Positions 34,624 to 42,714 of a stretch of 64,000 bases of DNA are shown one piece after another; position 1 is the stretch's first letter; every line of letters starts with the position of its first letter. A program made the translations under genes and the position numbers. The notes beneath the pieces were generated by a model. The model did no database searches. It was not told where the DNA came from and was given only the letters and a program-made list of their open reading frames with translations. The stretch spans positions 62,001 to 126,000 of the forward strand of contig NZ_BMMP01000011.1 of NCBI RefSeq assembly GCF_014645895.1, in the 5' to 3' direction. This stretch comes from Streptomyces daqingensis. Its GTDB lineage: Bacteria > Actinomycetota > Actinomycetes > Streptomycetales > Streptomycetaceae.

Positions 34624-35262
34624 ATGCTGAGCGACTTCACCCTTCGCCTCCCCGGCCCCGGGGAGGCGCTGCCCGGGCGCAGCGAGCCGATGTTCTCCGT
34701 CCCGGAGCGCCACGCAGTGCTGGGGACCCGGCTGCTGGGCCCCTACCGGGAGGGCCTGGAGGTCGCCGAGTTCGCACTCGGCTGCTTCTGGGGCGCCGAG
34801 CGCCGCTTCTGGCGGACGCCCGGGGTGTCGACGACGCTGGTCGGCTTCCAGGGCGGCAGCACGCCGCACCCCATCTCTGAAGAGGTCGCCGGGGGGCGTA
34901 CCGGTCACGCCGAGTCGGTGCGGGCGGTGTTCGACCCGTCCGAGGTGACGTACGCGGCCCTGCTCAAGTTGTTCTGGGAGTCGCACGATCCCACCCAGGG
35001 CTTCCGCCAGGGCAACGACATCGGGACCCACTGCCGGTCGATGATCTTCTGGCACTCCCCCGCCCAGCGGGAGGCGGCGGAGGAGACCCGCGCCGCGTAC
35101 CAGGAGGCGCTGCGGCGGGCCGGTTACGGCGACATCACCACCGAGATCGTCCCCGCCGGGTCGTTCCCCTTCTATCCGGCGGAGGCCCGGCACCAGCAGT
35201 ACCTGGAGCGGAATCCCGGCGGGTACTGCGGTCTCGGCGGGACGGGTGTCGAGCTGAGGTGA
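34624..35262 (+). CDS. msrA: Peptide-methionine (S)-S-oxide reductase MsrA, copy 2
   Basis: Second intact MsrA, 212 residues. It shows LGCFWGAERRFW with Cys54 as nucleophile, GGRTGHAESVRAVFDP, FWESHDPTQGFRQGNDIGTHCRSM and FPFYPAEARHQQYLERNPGGYCG. Compared with copy 1, position GTHCRS replaces GTQYRS and the GYHQQY motif reads ARHQQY. The ATG start has GGAG eight bases upstream. It has the same methionine-sulfoxide repair role as copy 1; two intact paralogues within 9 kb suggest local duplication and divergence. It is not in an operon with its neighbours. Confidence 0.93.
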   Translation: MLSDFTLRLPGPGEALPGRSEPMFSVPERHAVLGTRLLGPYREGLEVAEFALGCFWGAERRFWRTPGVSTTLVGFQGGSTPHPISEEVAGGRTGHAESVRAVFDPSEVTYAALLKLFWESHDPTQGFRQGNDIGTHCRSMIFWHSPAQREAAEETRAAYQEALRRAGYGDITTEIVPAGSFPFYPAEARHQQYLERNPGGYCGLGGTGVELR

Positions 35263-35329
35263 TCCGCGGCGGCGCGTGCGGGAAGCGACGGGTACGGGAA
35301 GCGGCGCGTACGGACACGGCGTGTGCCGT

Positions 35330-36127
35330 TCAGGGGCAGTCCGCCGTGACCGCCACCGTCGTGTAGCGCATCGTGAAGCTGCCGCCCACCACGTCGACGG
35401 CGGCCCCCGCGCCTTCCAGCACCTGCGCGACCTTGTCCGGGGGCAGCGAGGTGAGGAGCCCGAGGGTCGGAAGCTGATCGAGCCACGCGTCCCTCGTGCA
35501 GTGGTACTCCCAGTCGAAGCGCCACTCCTCCGGTTCGGTGAAGGCGCCCGTCTCCCAGAGGCCGTCGGCCACCTTGGCGAACAACGTCTCGTACCCGCTC
35601 ATCAGCTGCTCCGCCGACGGAGGTTCGGCCGGGGCGTGGGGCACGGCGCGCTGATAGGCGGCGGCGAAGCCCTCCGCGACCTCGGGCGGAAGCTGGAAGA
35701 CGTGCCAGAACGCGGCGAACCGGCCGCCCGGGCGCAGCACGTCCACGGCCTTGTACGCACCCTCGAGGGGGTCCACCCAGTGCCATGACTGGCCCGCGAC
35801 TACGGCGTCGAACAGCCGGCCCGCGGGGTCCCAGCCCTCGAACGTCGCGACCTCGGTCTCGAGTCCGCGGTTCCGCGCCGCCGCGGCCATGCGCGCGTCC
35901 GGCTCGACCCCGAGGACCCGGCAGCCAGCGCCCTGGAACTGCCGCGCCGCGATGCCGGTCCCGCAGCCCACGTCGAGGACGTCGGTGCCGGGGCTCTCGG
36001 CGACGATGCGCCGCACCATGCCTTCGGGATAGCGGGGGCGGGCCCGGTCGTAGCGTTCGGTGTCGACGCCGAAGGACGCCGCGACCTGGGGGTGGGATTC
36101 GTTCCCGGAGTGCGAGAAAGTGGGCAC
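35330..36127 (-). CDS. Class I SAM-dependent methyltransferase
   Basis: Rossmann-fold methyltransferase, 265 residues. The region before motif I reads ASFGVDTERYDRARPRYPEGMV; motif I is VLDVGCGTGIAARQF (residues 50-64), the acidic end of strand 2 is VLGVEPDARM, and WHWVDPLEGAYKAVDVLRPGGRFAAFW is the post-motif III region characteristic of the UbiE/Methyltransf_11 group. The substrate is unknown. The GTG start lies inside the long inverted repeat at 36119-36156. The gene is divergent from a TetR regulator, which probably represses it. Confidence 0.87.
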   Translation of the reverse strand: MPTFSHSGNESHPQVAASFGVDTERYDRARPRYPEGMVRRIVAESPGTDVLDVGCGTGIAARQFQGAGCRVLGVEPDARMAAAARNRGLETEVATFEGWDPAGRLFDAVVAGQSWHWVDPLEGAYKAVDVLRPGGRFAAFWHVFQLPPEVAEGFAAAYQRAVPHAPAEPPSAEQLMSGYETLFAKVADGLWETGAFTEPEEWRFDWEYHCTRDAWLDQLPTLGLLTSLPPDKVAQVLEGAGAAVDVVGGSFTMRYTTVAVTADCP

Positions 36128-36156
36128 CCGCCCACTATCGTGGGCGGGTGCCCACT
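36119..36156. promoter_or_regulatory. Long inverted repeat between the methyltransferase and tetR, candidate TetR operator
   Basis: GTGGGCACCCGCCCAC (36120-36135), a TATC spacer, then its exact complement (36140-36155); an extra A/T pair makes each arm 17 bp. Each arm is itself a near palindrome (GTGGGC-N4-GCCCAC), so two dimer sites lie on the same helix face about 20 bp apart. It overlaps the methyltransferase start and lies 60 bp before tetR. Confidence 0.75.
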
Positions 36157-36215
36157 CGTCAACAGGCGCTCTGGGGACGGGAATTGGACCTGGACCAGGA
36201 CGAAGGGTGTGCGGC

Positions 36216-36878
36216 ATGCCGACCGGCGTGGCCATGCGGGACGTGCGCCGACAGCTCTTCGGCGCCACCGAGCGCGTCCTCCTCCGGGACGGCCCGAACG
36301 CGTTGACCAGCCGGGCCGTCACAGCCGAGGCGGGATGCGCGAAGGGCGTACTGCACCGGCACTTCGCCGACTTCGACGAGTTCCTCGCGGAACTCGTCCG
36401 GGACCGAATCGCCCGCATGGACGGCCAGGCCTCCGCGCTGCGCGGCTCGGCCGGGACCGGCACCGTCGCCGGGAACCTCTCGGCGGCGCTGACGGCCCTG
36501 TTCGAGCCGGTCGCCGTGGCGGTCGTCGCCCTCGTCACCTCCCGCGACGGCCTGCGCGCCCGGCTGCGGACGGCGACACCGGCGGGCGTGCCCGTCCTGG
36601 CGGAGGCCGCCGCCGCGCTGGCCGCGTACCTCGACGCCGAGCGCGCCCTTGACCGCCTCGCGGCGGACGCCGACGTCCCCACGCTCGCCTCCACGCTGAT
36701 CGGCGCGGTGCATCTGCTCTTCGCCGACCGGGAGGGGCCGCTTCCGGAGCAGGCGGCGGTGCACAAGGTGGTCACCGCGGTCCTGGCGGGTTCGGCGGAC
36801 ACGACGGGTGCGGCGGACACGACGGGTGCGGCGAGTTCCGCGGGTACGCCTGGTCCGGTGCCGCGTTCGCTGCCCTGA
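36216..36878 (+). CDS. TetR-family transcriptional regulator
   Basis: TetR-type regulator, about 220 residues. The N-terminal HTH reads AMRDVRRQLFGATERVLLRDGPNALTSRAVTAEAGCAKGVLHRHFADFDEFLAELV, with the recognition helix at KGVLHRHF. The ligand-binding domain is Ala/Val-rich. The C-terminus is a short Thr/Gly/Ala repeat (ADTTGA twice, from an 18-bp DNA duplication). It is divergent from the methyltransferase and probably binds the inverted repeat at 36119-36156, controlling both genes. The start is the ATG preceded by AAGGGTG; another in-frame ATG lies six codons downstream. Confidence 0.87.
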   Translation: MPTGVAMRDVRRQLFGATERVLLRDGPNALTSRAVTAEAGCAKGVLHRHFADFDEFLAELVRDRIARMDGQASALRGSAGTGTVAGNLSAALTALFEPVAVAVVALVTSRDGLRARLRTATPAGVPVLAEAAAALAAYLDAERALDRLAADADVPTLASTLIGAVHLLFADREGPLPEQAAVHKVVTAVLAGSADTTGAADTTGAASSAGTPGPVPRSLP

Positions 36879-36947
36879 GGGGCTCCACACTGCGCACGCG
36901 GCGGCCTTCCCGCCGGCGCCCCGGCCGCCGCTTCCCGCACCGGCCTG

Positions 36948-36978
36948 TTGACCTTCTCGTTGCGTCAAGGTCTTCAAT
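36948..36978 (+). promoter_or_regulatory. MerR-type promoter with 19-bp spacer
   Basis: -35 TTGACC (36948-36953) and -10 TTCAAT (36973-36978) are separated by 19 bp, the abnormal spacing that MerR proteins correct by DNA distortion. The inverted repeat GACCTT-N11-AAGGTC (36950-36972) fills the spacer. The predicted transcription start, about 7 bp after the -10, coincides with the ATG at 36985, so the mRNA may be leaderless. Confidence 0.78.
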
Positions 36979-36984
36979 CGGGAC

Positions 36985-37788
36985 ATGCGAATAGGCGAGC
37001 TCGCCGCCCTGGTAGGCGTCTCCACCAGGACAGTGCGGCACTACCACGGTCTCGGGCTCCTCCCGGAGCCCGTCCGGCTGTCCAACGGATACCGCGACTA
37101 CCGGCTGCGCGACGCCGTCGCCCTCGCACGCGTACGGCGCCTGGCGGAGCTCGGCCTCTCCCTGGACGAGATCAGGGACGTACTGGCGGACGACCGCGGC
37201 CGCGACCTCCGCGAGGTGCTCATGGAGCTCGACGCCGACCTGGCGAGGCAGCAGGAGACGATCGGCGCGCGCAGGAAACGGCTCGCCGCCCTCCTCGCGG
37301 AGGCGGAACCCCGTCCGGACGTGGCGGTCTCCCCGGAGATGGCCGAGGTGCTTCGTGAACTGCCCGCCGGAGGCTCGCAGTTCGCCGAGCTCGACCGCGA
37401 GATGCTGACGCTCGTGTGCGGCCTCGCCGGGCCGGAGGAGCAGGAAGGGCTGATCGGCATGCTCCGCCCGCTCACCGCACCCGCGGCCGTCGCACGGGCC
37501 CAGGCCCTCTACGAGCGGCTCGACGGACTCGCCGGAGCCGCACCGGACGATCCGCGCGTCGCCCGGCTCGCCGACGACCTGGCCGCGCACATCCCGGACG
37601 AGGCGGCGGACCTCATGAGGCAGCACCTGGCGGACGGGGGCTTCGGCGACGCCGGGACGGAGACGCCCTGGAACATCGGGCCGGCCGACGGCGAGGCGGC
37701 GTGGCTGGAGAGCCTGTCCGAGGAGCTGGACCCGGCCCAACTCGAGGTCTTCCGCCGCTTCGTGGCCAGAATCCAGGAGGGGGCATGA
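36985..37788 (+). CDS. MerR-family transcriptional regulator
   Basis: MerR-type activator, 267 residues. Residues 1-70 form the winged HTH: MRIGELAALVGVSTRTVRHYHGLGLLPEPVRLSNGYRDYRLRDAVALARVRRLAELGLSLDEI. The dimerisation coiled coil follows (LREVLMELDADLARQQETIGARRKRLAALL). The long C-terminal domain (residues 110-267) is all-helical, like TipAS-type or other small-molecule binding domains, without metal-binding cysteines. Its promoter has the 19-bp MerR spacing, so autoregulation is likely. The stop overlaps the next start by 4 bp (ATGA), coupling it to the membrane-protein gene. Confidence 0.9.
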   Translation: MRIGELAALVGVSTRTVRHYHGLGLLPEPVRLSNGYRDYRLRDAVALARVRRLAELGLSLDEIRDVLADDRGRDLREVLMELDADLARQQETIGARRKRLAALLAEAEPRPDVAVSPEMAEVLRELPAGGSQFAELDREMLTLVCGLAGPEEQEGLIGMLRPLTAPAAVARAQALYERLDGLAGAAPDDPRVARLADDLAAHIPDEAADLMRQHLADGGFGDAGTETPWNIGPADGEAAWLESLSEELDPAQLEVFRRFVARIQEGA

Positions 37789-38639
37789 TGCTGCGGCTCT
37801 CCCGGGCGGCCCTGCTCGCCGTACTCCCCGTGGAGCTGCTTCTCGGGGTGCTGCTCGTCTCCGGAGTCCGGCTTCCGGCTGCGGCGACCGTGGCGGCCGA
37901 AGCGGCGGTCGCGCTGGTGCTCCTGGCCGAACTGGCAACCGGCCGACGCGAGTTCGCCCGCGCGCGCCGGCGGGGCGAGGACCGCCGGGCGGCGCTGCGG
38001 ACCACCGTGCGTCAGCTCGTACCGGTGCAGGTACGCAGGATCCTGTCCTTCGAACTCGCAGGGGCAGGCGCCCTGTTGCTCTGGACCGCCCGCCGCAGGA
38101 ACGGGGTGCCTCCCGGCGCCGTCGCCGTGCCGTACGCGAAAGAGCAGTTCTCTACCCTGCTCGCCTTCGCGTTCGTGATGGCGGTCGAGGCCGCAGGCAT
38201 GGAGGTCCTGCTGCTGGAACTGGACGCCCCGGCCGGGCTCCGCGCCGTCTTCCTGCTTCTCGACGGCTACTCGCTGCTCGCGGTCCTCGCCCTGCTCGCG
38301 GCACGGGTGACCCGTCCGCACGTCGTCACCGCACATGAACTGCGCGTCAGATCAGGGGTGTTCGTGGATCTGCGCATCCCCCGCACCCTGATCTCCTCGG
38401 TCCGGACGTCGCGCAGGTACGACGAACAGGGCCTGCTCTCCGTCGAGGACGGACGGTGTGCCGTGCCGGTCGCCTCGCAGACCAACGTCACGGTGGAACT
38501 GACCGGGCCGGTCACCGTCGTACGTCCTCTCGGCCGCCGGACACGGGCCGCCGCCGTCCGGTTCTTCGCCGACGCGCCCGCGGCCGCCGTCGAGGCCCTG
38601 CGGATTCCGGCCCCGGTCACCGGCCGGGAGCGCCCCTGA
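37785..38639 (+). CDS. Membrane protein coupled to the MerR regulator
   Basis: A 284-residue protein with two N-terminal hydrophobic helices (ALLAVLPVELLLGVLLVSGV, ATVAAEAAVALVLLAEL), a charged cytoplasmic loop (RREFARARRRGEDRR), two or three more membrane segments (FSTLLAFAFVMAVEAAGMEVLLL, LRAVFLLLDGYSLLAVLALLAAR) and a soluble C-terminal beta-rich domain of about 100 residues. No transporter or enzyme family is recognised. Co-transcription with the MerR regulator suggests that it responds to, or removes, the regulator's inducer. The first of two adjacent ATG codons is taken as start. Confidence 0.75.
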   Translation: MMLRLSRAALLAVLPVELLLGVLLVSGVRLPAAATVAAEAAVALVLLAELATGRREFARARRRGEDRRAALRTTVRQLVPVQVRRILSFELAGAGALLLWTARRRNGVPPGAVAVPYAKEQFSTLLAFAFVMAVEAAGMEVLLLELDAPAGLRAVFLLLDGYSLLAVLALLAARVTRPHVVTAHELRVRSGVFVDLRIPRTLISSVRTSRRYDEQGLLSVEDGRCAVPVASQTNVTVELTGPVTVVRPLGRRTRAAAVRFFADAPAAAVEALRIPAPVTGRERP

Positions 38640-38754
38640 AGCCCGCCCGCTGCCGCACCCCCGCGACCGGGAGCCCTCGAGGTCCTGTGAATCCGCCGGT
38701 CAGGGACGGGTAGACGCCCGGCCACAGCCTCCGGCACGGACAGGACGGACGACC

Positions 38755-39129
38755 ATGACACTCCAGCATCCCGCTGAGCGCGGGGGCGACCGGCGGGGCC
38801 GCTTCGAGCGCATGGCCGAGTCGGCGTCGAACGTCACCGGCTCACCTGCCTTCTACTGCTTCTGCGTGCTGCTGATCGGCGCCTTCGTCACCGTGCACTT
38901 CGTCCCCGTCCCGGTGCCCTGGATGATCTTCGTGGGCGACATGATGGCCGCTGTGAGCCTGTTGCTGCTCGCCCTGCTGAAGAACACGGAACGGCGGGCC
39001 GAGCACGCTCTGCAGCGCAAGCTCGACGCGATAGCCGCGGTGCTGCTCGAACTGGACGAGGACGGGCCGAACTCCCGCAAGGCGCACGAGAGCCTGAGGT
39101 CGGCCATCCGCATGGACGAGGACGTCTGA
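38755..39129 (+). CDS. Low-affinity iron permease family protein (small)
   Basis: A 124-residue membrane protein. After a charged N-terminus (RRGRFERMAESASNVTGSPAFYCFCVLLIGAFVTVHFVPV) come two membrane helices and IFVGDMMAAVSLLLLALLKNTERRAEHALQRKLDAI, closely matching the PF04120 low-affinity iron permease family, whose bacterial members are short. The C-terminus is helical and acidic. Ion transport is a family name only and has little experimental support in bacteria. The ATG is 116 bp after the previous gene; it is probably transcribed separately. Confidence 0.83.
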   Translation: MTLQHPAERGGDRRGRFERMAESASNVTGSPAFYCFCVLLIGAFVTVHFVPVPVPWMIFVGDMMAAVSLLLLALLKNTERRAEHALQRKLDAIAAVLLELDEDGPNSRKAHESLRSAIRMDEDV

Positions 39130-39463
39130 CGAGGTTCGAGGCGCCGCCCGCGAAGGGCCGGGAAGGGGTTGGGACCCCGGAGAAGGGCCGAGGGCGGGCG
39201 GAGGCGGCGGGTCCCGCGGGGCCCCCTCGGCGGACTGGCCGGAAGGGCCCGGCGGAGGGAAGCGGCCACGGCCGCGTCCCGCCCGCGCACCGAGCCGCGG
39301 GCAGGACGGACACGCGCCGCCGTCGCACAGGAGGGAGACCCGCGTCTCCCCGCCCGGGTTCACGTGCTCCCGGGTGTCTCACGTTGCCCGCCCGCCGGTC
39401 GTCGCCCCGGGCGGGGTGCCCGGCCGGTGAGCGGTACCGGCCGGGCGGGAGATGGTTCCGGGG
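39130..39463. other. Intergenic region, very GC-rich, with a terminator
   Basis: The stretch contains many GGGCC/GGCCC runs and is extremely GC-rich but has no reading frame with family features. The only recognisable element is the hairpin at 39418-39446 near its right end, which serves the secreted-protein gene ending at 39464. Confidence 0.5.
39418..39446 (-). terminator. Hairpin terminator of the lysozyme-like gene
   Basis: GCCCGGCCGGT (39418-39428) pairs with ACCGGCCGGGC (39436-39446), an 11-bp perfect stem with a 7-nt loop, 17 bp past the stop of the reverse-strand gene. Confidence 0.75.
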
Positions 39464-40012
39464 TCAGCTGCCCGCGGCCTCGGCGATCATCTCGCGAGCC
39501 TTGCCCTCGGCCTGGTCGTAGCGCTCGGGGAAGGCGGAGCGCTGGACGCTCTGCGCGAGCTCACCGGCGGTGAAGCCGGGGTTGTTGGCGTCGTTCGGGA
39601 TGGCCTGGTCCAGGAACGCGTTGGTGGCGTAGACCGGGTCCAGGATCTGCTCGGGGGTACCCCAGCCGGCGCTCGGACGCTGCTGGAAGACGCCGAGGGA
39701 GTCGCGGTCGCCACAGTTGAGGTTGTGCATGTGGGACTCGACCCAGCCGGCCTCGAAGGCCGCGAGCATGACCTTCTCGGTGACCCCGCGCTGCGTCGCG
39801 ACATCGTGCACGGTGTTGATGATCGCCGGGTCGTGGTTCGGCGGAACGGCGCACTTCTCGTCGAGGATCTGCGCGTTGGAGCGGTGCTCCTTGGCGGGGG
39901 TCTCGCCGGCGGAGGCGTTGACCGCCAGCCCGCCCGCGACGAGCATGCCCACCGCGAGGGCGGTGGCGCTCCGGACGACCGTCTTGCGTCTGATCTTCGT
40001 GGTGATCGACAT
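39464..40012 (-). CDS. Secreted lysozyme/transglycosylase-like cell-wall protein
   Basis: A 182-residue secreted protein. Residues 1-36 are a signal peptide: SITTKIRRKTVVRSATALAVGMLVAGGLAVNASAG. The mature part resembles the SLT/lysozyme-like fold used by actinobacterial wall enzymes: VMLAAFEAGWVESHMHNLNCGDRDSLGVFQQRPSAGWGTPEQILDPVYATNAFL, in which a glutamate in WVESHMHN is the likely catalytic acid, followed by GDRDSLGVFQQRP. The ATG start has GGAAGGAAGA upstream. A good promoter lies about 135 bp before it, giving a leader long enough for regulation. Confidence 0.82.
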   Translation of the reverse strand: MSITTKIRRKTVVRSATALAVGMLVAGGLAVNASAGETPAKEHRSNAQILDEKCAVPPNHDPAIINTVHDVATQRGVTEKVMLAAFEAGWVESHMHNLNCGDRDSLGVFQQRPSAGWGTPEQILDPVYATNAFLDQAIPNDANNPGFTAGELAQSVQRSAFPERYDQAEGKAREMIAEAAGS

Positions 40013-40147
40013 GGGGAATCTTCCTTCCAGGTGGGGACAGGTACGCGCGTAGATACGCGTCCCTGCTGGTGCGGAACCCTGTAACGCTCGCCACTCCGAT
40101 GGCCTTGGGGTGACCGGCGGCTGAGCGAGCAATCGATTTCGTGCGGG

Positions 40148-40176
40148 ACCGTACAAGCCTGACGCTGACACGTCAA
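40148..40176 (-). promoter_or_regulatory. Promoter of the lysozyme-like gene
   Basis: Read on the reverse strand: TTGACG (40171-40176), a 17-bp spacer, TACGGT (40148-40153), close to the vegetative consensus. It places the start site near 40141 and leaves a leader of about 130 nt before the ATG at 40012. Confidence 0.65.
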
Positions 40177-40425
40177 TGAACGCCGGTTTTCCTACTCTGC
40201 GCACAAAGGTGCACGTCAGAGAATCCCCTAACTGAAGGGGACAATTGCAGCTTTACGCCCCGCCCGACGGAACCGCTCTGGACCACTGAAAACTCAACAA
40301 CGTGCGCACTTCTTCACGAAATCGATTTCAGAAACTCGGTCCCCGCACCGACCGATTCGAGCCGCCTCCCCCGCACTTTCGCCGCAAGCCGGCCAGGGCC
40401 CGATTGAATAGATGTAATGGGCACC

Positions 40426-40456
40426 CATATATTCCGTTGGTGCGTACACATATATG
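40426..40456. promoter_or_regulatory. AT-rich inverted repeat before the MFS exporter
   Basis: CATATAT (40426-40432) and ATATATG (40450-40456) form an inverted repeat with a 17-bp centre, 56 bp upstream of the exporter start. These are among the most AT-rich hexamers in the region. Probably an operator or promoter element. Confidence 0.45.
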
Positions 40457-40511
40457 CGCGGCCGCCGCGGCCCCGACGGCGGGCACCCATGACGTCGAAG
40501 GGACGCCCCTG

Positions 40512-41840
40512 ATGCACAGGCCGGAGACCTCCGCCCCCGGGCCGGCCCGGGACACCGCCCCTCCCGCCCCGCCCCGGGCGGACGCGAAGCCGCACACCGA
40601 ACCCGGGCAGAGCCGGCCGGGTCCGCAGAGTCCGGCCAGTCCGCCGGGTCAGGGGCGTTCACCGGGTCAGGGGCGTTCGCAGAGCCCGTTCCGCCAGCCG
40701 AAGGCCGTCTGGGCAGTGGCCTTCGCGTGCGTGATCTCGTTCATGGGCATCGGACTCGTCGACCCCATCCTCCCGGCGCTCTCCAGCCGGCTCGACGCGA
40801 CTCCCAGCCAGGTGACGCTGCTGTTCACCAGCTACCTCGTGGTGACGGCCGTGGCGATGCTGATCACCGGATGGGTCTCCAGCCGTCTGGGCGCCAAGCG
40901 GACCCTCCTCGTGGGGCTCACCCTCGTCGTCGTCTTCTCCGCCCTCGCGGGAGCGGCCGGCAGCATCGACGGGATCATCGGCTTCCGCGCGGGATGGGGC
41001 CTGGGCAACGCGCTGTTCATCGCGACGTCCCTCGCCGTCATCGTCGGCTCCGCCAGCGGCGGCTTCGCCGGTGCGATCGTCCTGTACGAGACGGCGCTCG
41101 GCGTCGGCATCGCCACGGGACCGCTGCTGGGCGGGCTGCTCGGCGACGTCAGCTGGCGGGGCCCCTTCTTCGGGGTCGCCGTCCTCATGGCCGGTGCGCT
41201 CGTCGCCACGGCCGTGCTGCTTCCCGCCTCCCGCTCGGCGGAGCGCCCCGAATCCCTCAAGGAGCCGCTGGCCGCGCTGCGCCACCGTGCGCTGGCCACG
41301 ACGAGCGTCACCGGGCTGCTGTACAACTGGGGCTTCTTCACGATGCTCGGCTACGCGCCCTTCCTGATGCACCTCTCCGCCATCGAGCTGGGCTGGGTCT
41401 TCTTCGGCTGGGGTCTGCTCGTCGCCGTCTTCGCGGTCTTCGGCGCCCCCGCGCTGCGCAGCCGCTTCGGCACGCCCGGCACCCTCTACGGGAACCTCGT
41501 CCTCATGGCGGCCGATCTTGCCCTCATCGGACTCTTCCCCGACGAGCGGTGGGTCGTCGTCGGTGCGGTCATCGTGGCGGGGGCGTTCATCGGCGTGAAC
41601 AACACCCTGGTGACCACGGCAGTGATGAGCATCGCCCCGGTTCCGCGGCCCGTCGCCTCGGCCACGTACGGCTTCGTGCGCTTCATCGGCGGCGGCCTGG
41701 CCCCGTTCGCGGCGGGCAAGCTCGTCGAGCACTACAACGCCCATGTGCCGTTCCTGCTCGGGGCGGTGAGCGTCGCGGCCGGCGCGGCGCTGCTCGGCAC
41801 CGTGCACCGGCCGCTGGCCGAGGCCGACCGTACCGCCTGA
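40512..41840 (+). CDS. MFS drug/metabolite exporter
   Basis: Major facilitator transporter, 442 residues. An N-terminal Pro/Ala/Gly-rich cytoplasmic tail of about 60 residues precedes twelve predicted helices, starting AVWAVAFACVISFMGIGLVDPILPALSSRL. The MFS motif A-like loop is GWVSSRLGAKRTLLVG, and a motif C-like LYETALGVGIATGPLLGGLLGD stretch (TM5) marks an antiporter of the DHA1 group. The substrate is unknown; an efflux role is inferred from motif C. The ATG start has no perfect ribosome-binding site; upstream frame extensions lack family similarity. Confidence 0.9.
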   Translation: MHRPETSAPGPARDTAPPAPPRADAKPHTEPGQSRPGPQSPASPPGQGRSPGQGRSQSPFRQPKAVWAVAFACVISFMGIGLVDPILPALSSRLDATPSQVTLLFTSYLVVTAVAMLITGWVSSRLGAKRTLLVGLTLVVVFSALAGAAGSIDGIIGFRAGWGLGNALFIATSLAVIVGSASGGFAGAIVLYETALGVGIATGPLLGGLLGDVSWRGPFFGVAVLMAGALVATAVLLPASRSAERPESLKEPLAALRHRALATTSVTGLLYNWGFFTMLGYAPFLMHLSAIELGWVFFGWGLLVAVFAVFGAPALRSRFGTPGTLYGNLVLMAADLALIGLFPDERWVVVGAVIVAGAFIGVNNTLVTTAVMSIAPVPRPVASATYGFVRFIGGGLAPFAAGKLVEHYNAHVPFLLGAVSVAAGAALLGTVHRPLAEADRTA

Positions 41841-41983
41841 GCCGCACCGCGCCCGGCTCGGCTCCGCTCAGCTCCCGCAAGCCCGGCACGCTCTGCCTGC
41901 ATGAGCCCTCCCGCGCTGGGGACCCGGAACGGGCAAGTGAAACGACGTTTCGCGCCCAGACGCGTGGAGGGAAGTGGCGAGAG

Positions 41984-42517
41984 ATGCGCATCGCCTTTCT
42001 GGTGGCCCCCGAAGGAGTCGAGCAGGTCGAGCTGACGGACCCGTGGAAGAGCGTGGAGCACGCGGGGCACACCCCGCGCCTCGTCTCCACGACAGCGGGA
42101 CGCATTCAGGCGTTCAACCACCTCGACAGCGCGGACACCTTCCAGGTGGACCAGACCGTCGACGAGACGTCGGCCGACGAGTACGACGCCCTGCTTCTGC
42201 CCGGCGGTGTCGCCAACCCTGACGCGCTGCGGATGGACGACGACGCCGTACGTCTGGTGAAGACGTTCTGCGAGTCCGGCAAGCTGGTCGCCGCGATCTG
42301 CCACGCCCCGTGGACGCTCATCGAGGCCGACGTCGTGCGGGACCGCACGCTCACGTCGTGGCCCAGCCTGCAGACCGACCTTCGCAACGCGGGCGCCCAC
42401 TGGGTCGACGAGGAGGTCGTCGTCGACGACGACGGACCGTTCCCGCTGGTCACGAGCAGGAAGCCGGACGATCTCAAGGCGTTCTGCGAGACCGTCGTGA
42501 GCCAGCTCGGCGGCTAG
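41984..42517 (+). CDS. DJ-1/PfpI-family protein (glyoxalase III/deglycase-like)
   Basis: Cytoplasmic PfpI-type protein, 177 residues. It begins RIAFLVAPEGVEQVELTDPWKSVEHAGHTP; the nucleophilic Cys106 is in LVAAICHAPWTLIEADVVRDRTLTSWPSL, the standard nucleophile elbow of the family, with Glu16 (VEQVEL) as the expected partner. Members act as deglycases, glyoxalases or chaperones; which applies cannot be told. ATG start with a GGAGGGAAG sequence about 15 bp upstream. It follows the MFS gene by 143 bp; a strong terminator lies 90 bp downstream. Confidence 0.88.
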   Translation: MRIAFLVAPEGVEQVELTDPWKSVEHAGHTPRLVSTTAGRIQAFNHLDSADTFQVDQTVDETSADEYDALLLPGGVANPDALRMDDDAVRLVKTFCESGKLVAAICHAPWTLIEADVVRDRTLTSWPSLQTDLRNAGAHWVDEEVVVDDDGPFPLVTSRKPDDLKAFCETVVSQLGG

Positions 42518-42608
42518 GGGCTGTCCCTCGTACCGGCCCCGCGCGGTGCCGCGCGCCCTCAGGGGCCCGCGCCCGCGAGGCCGAGGGAGAGGGACATGCG
42601 GTCATGGC

Positions 42609-42651
42609 ACGAGGGCGGGGTACGGGCTGCCCGCCCGTACCCCGCCCTCGT
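42609..42651. terminator. Bidirectional terminator between DJ-1-type gene and L,D-transpeptidase
   Basis: A perfect 18-bp stem: ACGAGGGCGGGGTACGGG (42609-42626) with its complement at 42634-42651 and a 7-nt loop. It separates two convergent genes. Confidence 0.88.
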
Positions 42652-42714
42652 CGTTGAGTTCGTTCAGCTCTTCAGCTCGTCACGCGGCTTCAGACCGTGA
42701 CTCAGACCGCGGCT

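Larger units (their letters stand above)
40013..40511. other. Divergent intergenic region with promoters
   Basis: About 500 bp between the secreted protein (-) and the MFS exporter (+). It contains the reverse-strand promoter at 40148-40176 with a ~130-nt leader that can fold (TCGCTC...GAGCG), several AT-rich patches and, nearer the exporter, the inverted repeat 40426-40456. No gene is supported. Confidence 0.55.

Noticed and set aside
40013..40150. A c-di-AMP (ydaO-type) riboswitch before the lysozyme-like gene
   Set aside because: Cell-wall hydrolases in actinomycetes often have one, and the leader is long enough, but the conserved ydaO core segments could not be matched. Only a generic hairpin is visible.
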